From Rhodospirillaceae bacterium (GTDB taxonomy: Bacteria > Pseudomonadota > Alphaproteobacteria > GCA-2731375), in assembly GCA_018667855.1 (NCBI GenBank), contig JABIRL010000069.1:1-38866 (forward strand): a stretch of DNA of 38,866 bases, written 5' to 3'. Positions 35,397 through 38,866 of the stretch are shown here, piece by piece. Under the pieces are notes generated by a model. That model had not been told where the DNA came from, ran no database searches, and saw nothing but the letters and a program-made list of their open reading frames with translations. Numbering within the stretch: position 1 is the first letter of the stretch; the number at the start of each line of letters is the position of its first letter. The translations under genes were made by a program, and so were the position numbers.

Positions 35397-36403
35397 GCCG
35401 TCTGTTCCAGAAGCTCCAGCATGGCGGTGGCGCGTACGCGCTTGTCTTCGCGGGGGTCCCGCTGAACGATACGCAGCAAGGCCGCCCGGGCGGTATCGTC
35501 GCCCTGTTCGGCCATGGCAAAGGCAATATCATCCCGGCGGTCGTAATATTGATAATCAAAGGGCTGGATTTCAGGATTCTGGGCCCGCCAGTAGTATTTC
35601 AGATCATCCGATTGCCAATCGGCATAAATCTCGTCCCAACTGCCGCACCCGGCATAGGCTTCCATGGAAACCGTGGATATGGGCTCATTGGCCCGTTGAT
35701 AGCGGGCATCGATTGAATGGCGCATGCGGTCGGTGTTGTTATCAATACCCTTGTGCACATTCATGGAATGAAAAACCAGCGCATCGCCCACTTTGAAATC
35801 GCCGCAACGCCAATCACCCTCGAACGGCTCCGTGACCTCCACCCCACCCGCGCCGGAGGCGACCGTGAAATCATGCACGCCCTGCCGGTGGGAGCCTTCC
35901 GCCACCGCCAGGCCACCCATTTCCGCCGGGCAGTCCTGCAGGGGCAGCCAAACCGTGAAAGTCTCCGGCGTACCCTGGATATGGATGAAGTCCTGATGCG
36001 GACGGGTCGTCAGAAGTTCCCGTTGGGGAAAGATATTCCGGGCCACGTACAGGGGGTGTACCAGGACCTCTTCGCCAAACATGCGTTCGAACAAGGCGAT
36101 GATATTCGGGTGATGCTTCAGGGCATGGCTGTCTTCACGCACATAAAAGCGGCGAAAGACATCAAGAAACGCCGGTTCAGGGTCGGCGCAGACGGCATCC
36201 AGATTGGCGATGCCGGCTTCTTTCGGGTGGCCTGGGTCCAGCCAGCCACCCTCGGCCACCACGTCGCGGAACTGCCGGCCCACATTGGCCACGGCGTCCA
36301 TGGGCAGCAGATCGCGAATGAACAGATAACCGTCCCGGTCCATACGTTGGGCCAGGGCCGCACCGTCCATGATCAGATCCGTCGAATCCACAAAGGGCTG
36401 CAT
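35393..36403 (-). CDS. Phytanoyl-CoA dioxygenase (PhyH) family protein
   Basis: Fe(II)/2-oxoglutarate-dependent hydroxylase, 336 aa. Iron ligands His136-x-Asp138 (RPHQDFIHIQG) and His217 (FHSMNVHKGID), with the 2-oxoglutarate arginine in RMRHSIDARYQ; the core also has PLQDCPAEMGGLAVAEGSH. The start at 36403 is preferred over an in-frame ATG at 36418, because the GGAG ribosome-binding site lies between them and the upstream FAH gene stops at 36408, a 4-base gap typical of coupled genes. Family members hydroxylate acyl-CoA, ectoine precursors, quorum signals or natural products. The neighbours suggest a CoA-linked or keto-acid substrate. Confidence 0.92.
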   Translation of the reverse strand: MQPFVDSTDLIMDGAALAQRMDRDGYLFIRDLLPMDAVANVGRQFRDVVAEGGWLDPGHPKEAGIANLDAVCADPEPAFLDVFRRFYVREDSHALKHHPNIIALFERMFGEEVLVHPLYVARNIFPQRELLTTRPHQDFIHIQGTPETFTVWLPLQDCPAEMGGLAVAEGSHRQGVHDFTVASGAGGVEVTEPFEGDWRCGDFKVGDALVFHSMNVHKGIDNNTDRMRHSIDARYQRANEPISTVSMEAYAGCGSWDEIYADWQSDDLKYYWRAQNPEIQPFDYQYYDRRDDIAFAMAEQGDDTARAALLRIVQRDPREDKRVRATAMLELLEQTA

Positions 36404-36407
36404 CTTA

Positions 36408-37337
36408 TTACTCCGCATATTTGCCGGTCAGCTGCGGCGTGTGCGGGCCATCCAGGCCTTTTTCGGCATGTTCCAGGCGGGTGTCCCGGGACCAGGTGCG
36501 TTTTAGATCATCGCGGATATTGAAGGATAGACAGCCGATACCTTCAATTTCCAACTCAACCTTGTCGCCATTCATGAAGGCGTTCAAGCCTCGATGATTT
36601 GTGCCCGTGGCCAGGATATCCCCTGGCTCCAGCGCATGCGCTTCCGATGTCCATTCGATACAGCGGTCAATCTTATGCGCCATGTCGGAGGTATTGAAAT
36701 CCTGCATCACCGTACCGTTGACGCTCAATTTCACGGCCAGGTTCTGCGGATCGTCGATTTCGTCGGCCGTGACGATGCAGGGGCCGATGGGCGCGAAGGT
36801 ATCCCGCGATTTCACTTGAAAGAAGACGTTGTTGGATGGCCCCACGCCACGGGCGGAACCATCAATGAAGCAGGTGTAGCCGAAGATATAGTCCATGGCC
36901 TCGGCCGCCGGGACATGGCTGGCCGGCTTGCCGATAATCACCGCTAGTTCCGCTTCCCCCTCGAACACGGTGGCGGGAATATCATCCAGCACCATTGTTT
37001 CGCCGGGTCCGATGATGGCGGAAGGTGATTTGTGGAAGCCGTTGATGGGCGCGGGTGCATCGCGGGTCCCGTCCTCCATGTAATTCACCGCCATGCAGTC
37101 GATGTTGCGGGGCAGGGGGATCGGCGGGCGCAAGGCCACGCCGGACAGGGGCTGGCCGTCCGCGCGGCCCACGGCATCTTCCAGCCGGCCGCGATAGTCA
37201 TCGAAACGGGCGATCAACCCGTTCATCAAGGCGCGGTCATCGATATTCGGGATATCACGCAACTCGTCGGTCACGTCCACCACCATGTCGCCCTTCAGGA
37301 CGCCCAGACGGTAATCATTGAAATATACCAGTTTCAT
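36408..37337 (-). CDS. Fumarylacetoacetate hydrolase (FAH) family protein
   Basis: C-C bond hydrolase, isomerase or decarboxylase of the FAH superfamily, 309 aa. The N-terminal cap-like part is MKLVYFNDYRLGVLKGD. The metal-binding core has Glu126 and Glu128 in FEGEAELAVIIGKPA and the acidic FGYTCFIDGSARG segment, with DTFAPIGPCIVTADEI and LEPGDILATGTNHRG following. Members act on acylpyruvates, 2-hydroxymuconate derivatives, ureidoglycolate or oxaloacetate. It is 30 bp after the CoA-transferase gene and 4 bp before the PhyH gene, so the three probably make one catabolic operon. Confidence 0.92.
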   Translation of the reverse strand: MKLVYFNDYRLGVLKGDMVVDVTDELRDIPNIDDRALMNGLIARFDDYRGRLEDAVGRADGQPLSGVALRPPIPLPRNIDCMAVNYMEDGTRDAPAPINGFHKSPSAIIGPGETMVLDDIPATVFEGEAELAVIIGKPASHVPAAEAMDYIFGYTCFIDGSARGVGPSNNVFFQVKSRDTFAPIGPCIVTADEIDDPQNLAVKLSVNGTVMQDFNTSDMAHKIDRCIEWTSEAHALEPGDILATGTNHRGLNAFMNGDKVELEIEGIGCLSFNIRDDLKRTWSRDTRLEHAEKGLDGPHTPQLTGKYAE

Positions 37338-37367
37338 CTTTTTCCCCTGTCATTCGGTCCGCGCAGT

Positions 37368-38525
37368 TTAACCCCGTGCCGTCTTCTCATCCAGACCCAA
37401 CTCGGCCAGAATTTCGTTCGTATGTTGCCCTTGTTCTGCGATCCAGGGACGGGCCTGGACGTGGGCATTGGCAAAGACAAACGGGCTGTTGGGCACCTTG
37501 TAGCGGCCCCAGCCGTCCTCCACCTCCGCCATGGAGCCGCGATGGGCAACCTGGGGCTGGGCCATGGACTCAGCCACGGTCATATAACGGGTGCAGGGGC
37601 AGCCGGTCTTAACCAGATCATCGATACAGTCTTCCGCGAGACGGCCGTTGGCCCAATTGGCGATCTCCGCCATCAACTCCGCCCAGTGCCGGCTTCGCGG
37701 TATCGGCGAAGAAAAGCGCGCGTCGTCCTTCCATTCGGGATGGCCCGTGCCGTCCGCCAGGGCCTCAAAATTCAGTTGGCTGATAGGTGCAACCATGATG
37801 AAGCCATCCTGGGTCTTGATTGGTTCAAAGATCACCGGGGCCGGCACGGTCTCGATCTGCGCTGTTTGCACTTCATAGCCCAGCATCTGGTGCATGACGT
37901 CCATCAGCGCCACATCGATATGTTCGCCAATCCCTGTGTTCTGGCGGTTTACCAGGGCGGCGCAGATGGCGCCGAAGGCGTGGGTGGCGGCAAGGATATC
38001 GGCGGTGGTCGAGCGGTTGGGAATGGGCTGCTCCTGGCGTGGATCATATTCAATTTGCGCCAGATCAAAGCCCGAGGCGGCATGCAAGACGGGCGCATAG
38101 GCCGGCAACTGCGCCGCCGGACCCGTCTGCCCATAGCCGGAGACGGAGCAATAGACCAGTCCGGGCCGCATGGCTGAAAGATCATCATAATGCAGACCAA
38201 GGCGCTTGGTAACGCCGGGGCGGAAGTTCTCCAGAACCACGTCGACGGAGGGCATCAGGGCATTGATCACCGCGCGGTCGTTGTCGTCCTTCAAATTTAG
38301 GGTCAGACACTTCTTACCGCAATTCAGATGCCCGAAAAACCCGCTATGGTCGCCCCGCAGCGGGTTCGATTTGCGCATGTAATCGCCTTCGGGCGGTTCC
38401 ACCTTGATGACTTCCGCGCCCGCATCCGCCAACAGCCGGGAGGCATAGGGCCCCGCCATGAACATGGAAAAATCCAACACGCGGATGCCGCTCAGGGGGC
38501 CTTTTGCAATCGTTTCTTCGGACAT
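37368..38525 (-). CDS. CaiB/BaiF family (class III) CoA-transferase
   Basis: Moves CoA between acyl groups through aspartyl-CoA thioester intermediates, 385 aa. Recognisable features: GIRVLDFSMFMAGPYASRLL, GAEVIKVEPPEGDYMRK, NLKDDNDRAVINALMPSVDVVLENFRPGV, YCSVSGYGQTGP, and the probable catalytic Asp176 in NRSTTADILAATHA. The family acts on formate/oxalate, carnitine, bile acids, 2-methylacyl and aromatic acids. It lies 25 bp after the ABC-F gene and is first of the group CoA-transferase/FAH/PhyH on the minus strand; a role in activating an organic acid for breakdown is inferred. Confidence 0.93.
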   Translation of the reverse strand: MSEETIAKGPLSGIRVLDFSMFMAGPYASRLLADAGAEVIKVEPPEGDYMRKSNPLRGDHSGFFGHLNCGKKCLTLNLKDDNDRAVINALMPSVDVVLENFRPGVTKRLGLHYDDLSAMRPGLVYCSVSGYGQTGPAAQLPAYAPVLHAASGFDLAQIEYDPRQEQPIPNRSTTADILAATHAFGAICAALVNRQNTGIGEHIDVALMDVMHQMLGYEVQTAQIETVPAPVIFEPIKTQDGFIMVAPISQLNFEALADGTGHPEWKDDARFSSPIPRSRHWAELMAEIANWANGRLAEDCIDDLVKTGCPCTRYMTVAESMAQPQVAHRGSMAEVEDGWGRYKVPNSPFVFANAHVQARPWIAEQGQHTNEILAELGLDEKTARG

Positions 38526-38550
38526 AAGTTGCGACCTTTAATCTACTTCT

Positions 38551-38866
38551 CTACCCGGCTTCGAGTTCCTCGCGCCGCATTTCCAATATTAACCAGTCTT
38601 CCTCTGCCTGCGCCAGTTCGTCCATGACCTGGGTCAATCGACCCGAGGCGGCATCGAACGCCGCCGGATCACGGCCGAACAACATGGGATCGGCCAGGGT
38701 TTTTTCAAGCGTGCCAATCTCGCCCTGTAGCGCATCCATATGGCCCGGCAAAGTTTCCAACGCGTGTTTGTCCTTGAAGGACAGCTTGTTGTTGGAGCTG
38801 GTCCCGGCTTTCGGTTTGGTCTTCGGTTCGGCCTTTGACTTTGTAGGCGCGGCAATGGTTTCCGCC
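38551..38866 (-). CDS. ABC-F ATPase (Uup-like), C-terminal fragment (runs off the right edge)
   Basis: The last ~105 residues of a larger protein are visible: a basic, low-complexity linker (KSKAEPKTKPKAG) followed by LSFKDKHALETLPGHMDALQ and an acidic coiled-coil ending EEDWLILEMRREELEAG. This matches the C-terminal coiled-coil domain of Uup-type ABC-F ATPases, ribosome- or DNA-associated translation/recombination factors. The ATPase cassettes lie outside the window. The stop is 25 bp before the CoA-transferase start on the same strand. Confidence 0.8.
   Translation of the reverse strand, partial: AETIAAPTKSKAEPKTKPKAGTSSNNKLSFKDKHALETLPGHMDALQGEIGTLEKTLADPMLFGRDPAAFDAASGRLTQVMDELAQAEEDWLILEMRREELEAG

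Noticed and set aside
37032-38177. A 381-codon plus-strand frame over the FAH and CoA-transferase genes
   Set aside because: It is a GC shadow of two well-supported minus-strand genes.

Overview
This is a GC-rich bacterial chromosome segment that looks alphaproteobacterial, probably Rhodospirillales-like. The indicators are the serC-serA-hisZ-purA order with the divergent SerC type that starts [15 protein letters not shown], a hisZ gene, a DUF1737 gene after purA, and a priA / fsa / DUF484 / xerC block. This lineage call rests on recognition of families and gene order only; no database was searched.

Layout. Positions 1-10.7 kb hold a catabolic, transport-rich stretch: an MFS exporter fragment, a class V PLP enzyme, a metal amidohydrolase, a DAHP synthase, an unknown alpha/beta-barrel-like protein, a monocarboxylate-type MFS carrier, a Cys-type sulfatase, a MmgE/PrpD protein and an M20 amidohydrolase. 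Positions 10.7-12.2 kb hold a double-CDGSH iron-sulfur protein behind a Fur-box-like palindrome and a second class V PLP enzyme. Positions 12.3-17.8 kb are a core biosynthetic operon, serC-serA-hisZ-purA-DUF1737, with a probable serC leader RNA; it ends at a TA-flanked palindromic repeat. Positions 17.9-25.2 kb read on the minus strand: a hybrid PAS histidine kinase, a Baeyer-Villiger-type monooxygenase, an NAD-dependent epimerase, a TauD/TfdA dioxygenase and a small ACP-like protein. Positions 25.2-30.0 kb carry priA (minus) diverging from fsa, DUF484 and xerC (plus). Positions 30.0-38.9 kb are mostly minus strand: a short peptide gene with an extreme Shine-Dalgarno sequence, a DUF4184-like membrane protein, a GNAT, two acyl-CoA dehydrogenases, a fatty acid desaturase, a PhyH dioxygenase, a FAH-family enzyme, a CaiB/BaiF CoA-transferase and the C-terminus of an ABC-F ATPase. 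One plus-strand membrane protein with an L7/L12-like C-terminal segment lies among them.

Most notable. (1) Upstream of the DAHP synthase is an unannotated 26-codon leader peptide containing the run YYFWYFAY, followed by an intrinsic terminator. The 8-nt sequence of the terminator's 3' arm also occurs inside the leader ORF, which is the architecture of a ribosome-mediated attenuator sensing all three aromatic amino acids. The best promoter places the transcript start at or next to the leader ATG. (2) Downstream of and antisense to the xerC end is a compact unit: promoter, a 14-nt perfect complement to the 16S rRNA tail, a 25-aa ORF and a strong terminator. It looks like a very strongly translated small peptide or dual-function small RNA. 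(3) The serC leader, the Fur-like operator and the TA-flanked palindrome are further non-coding signals.
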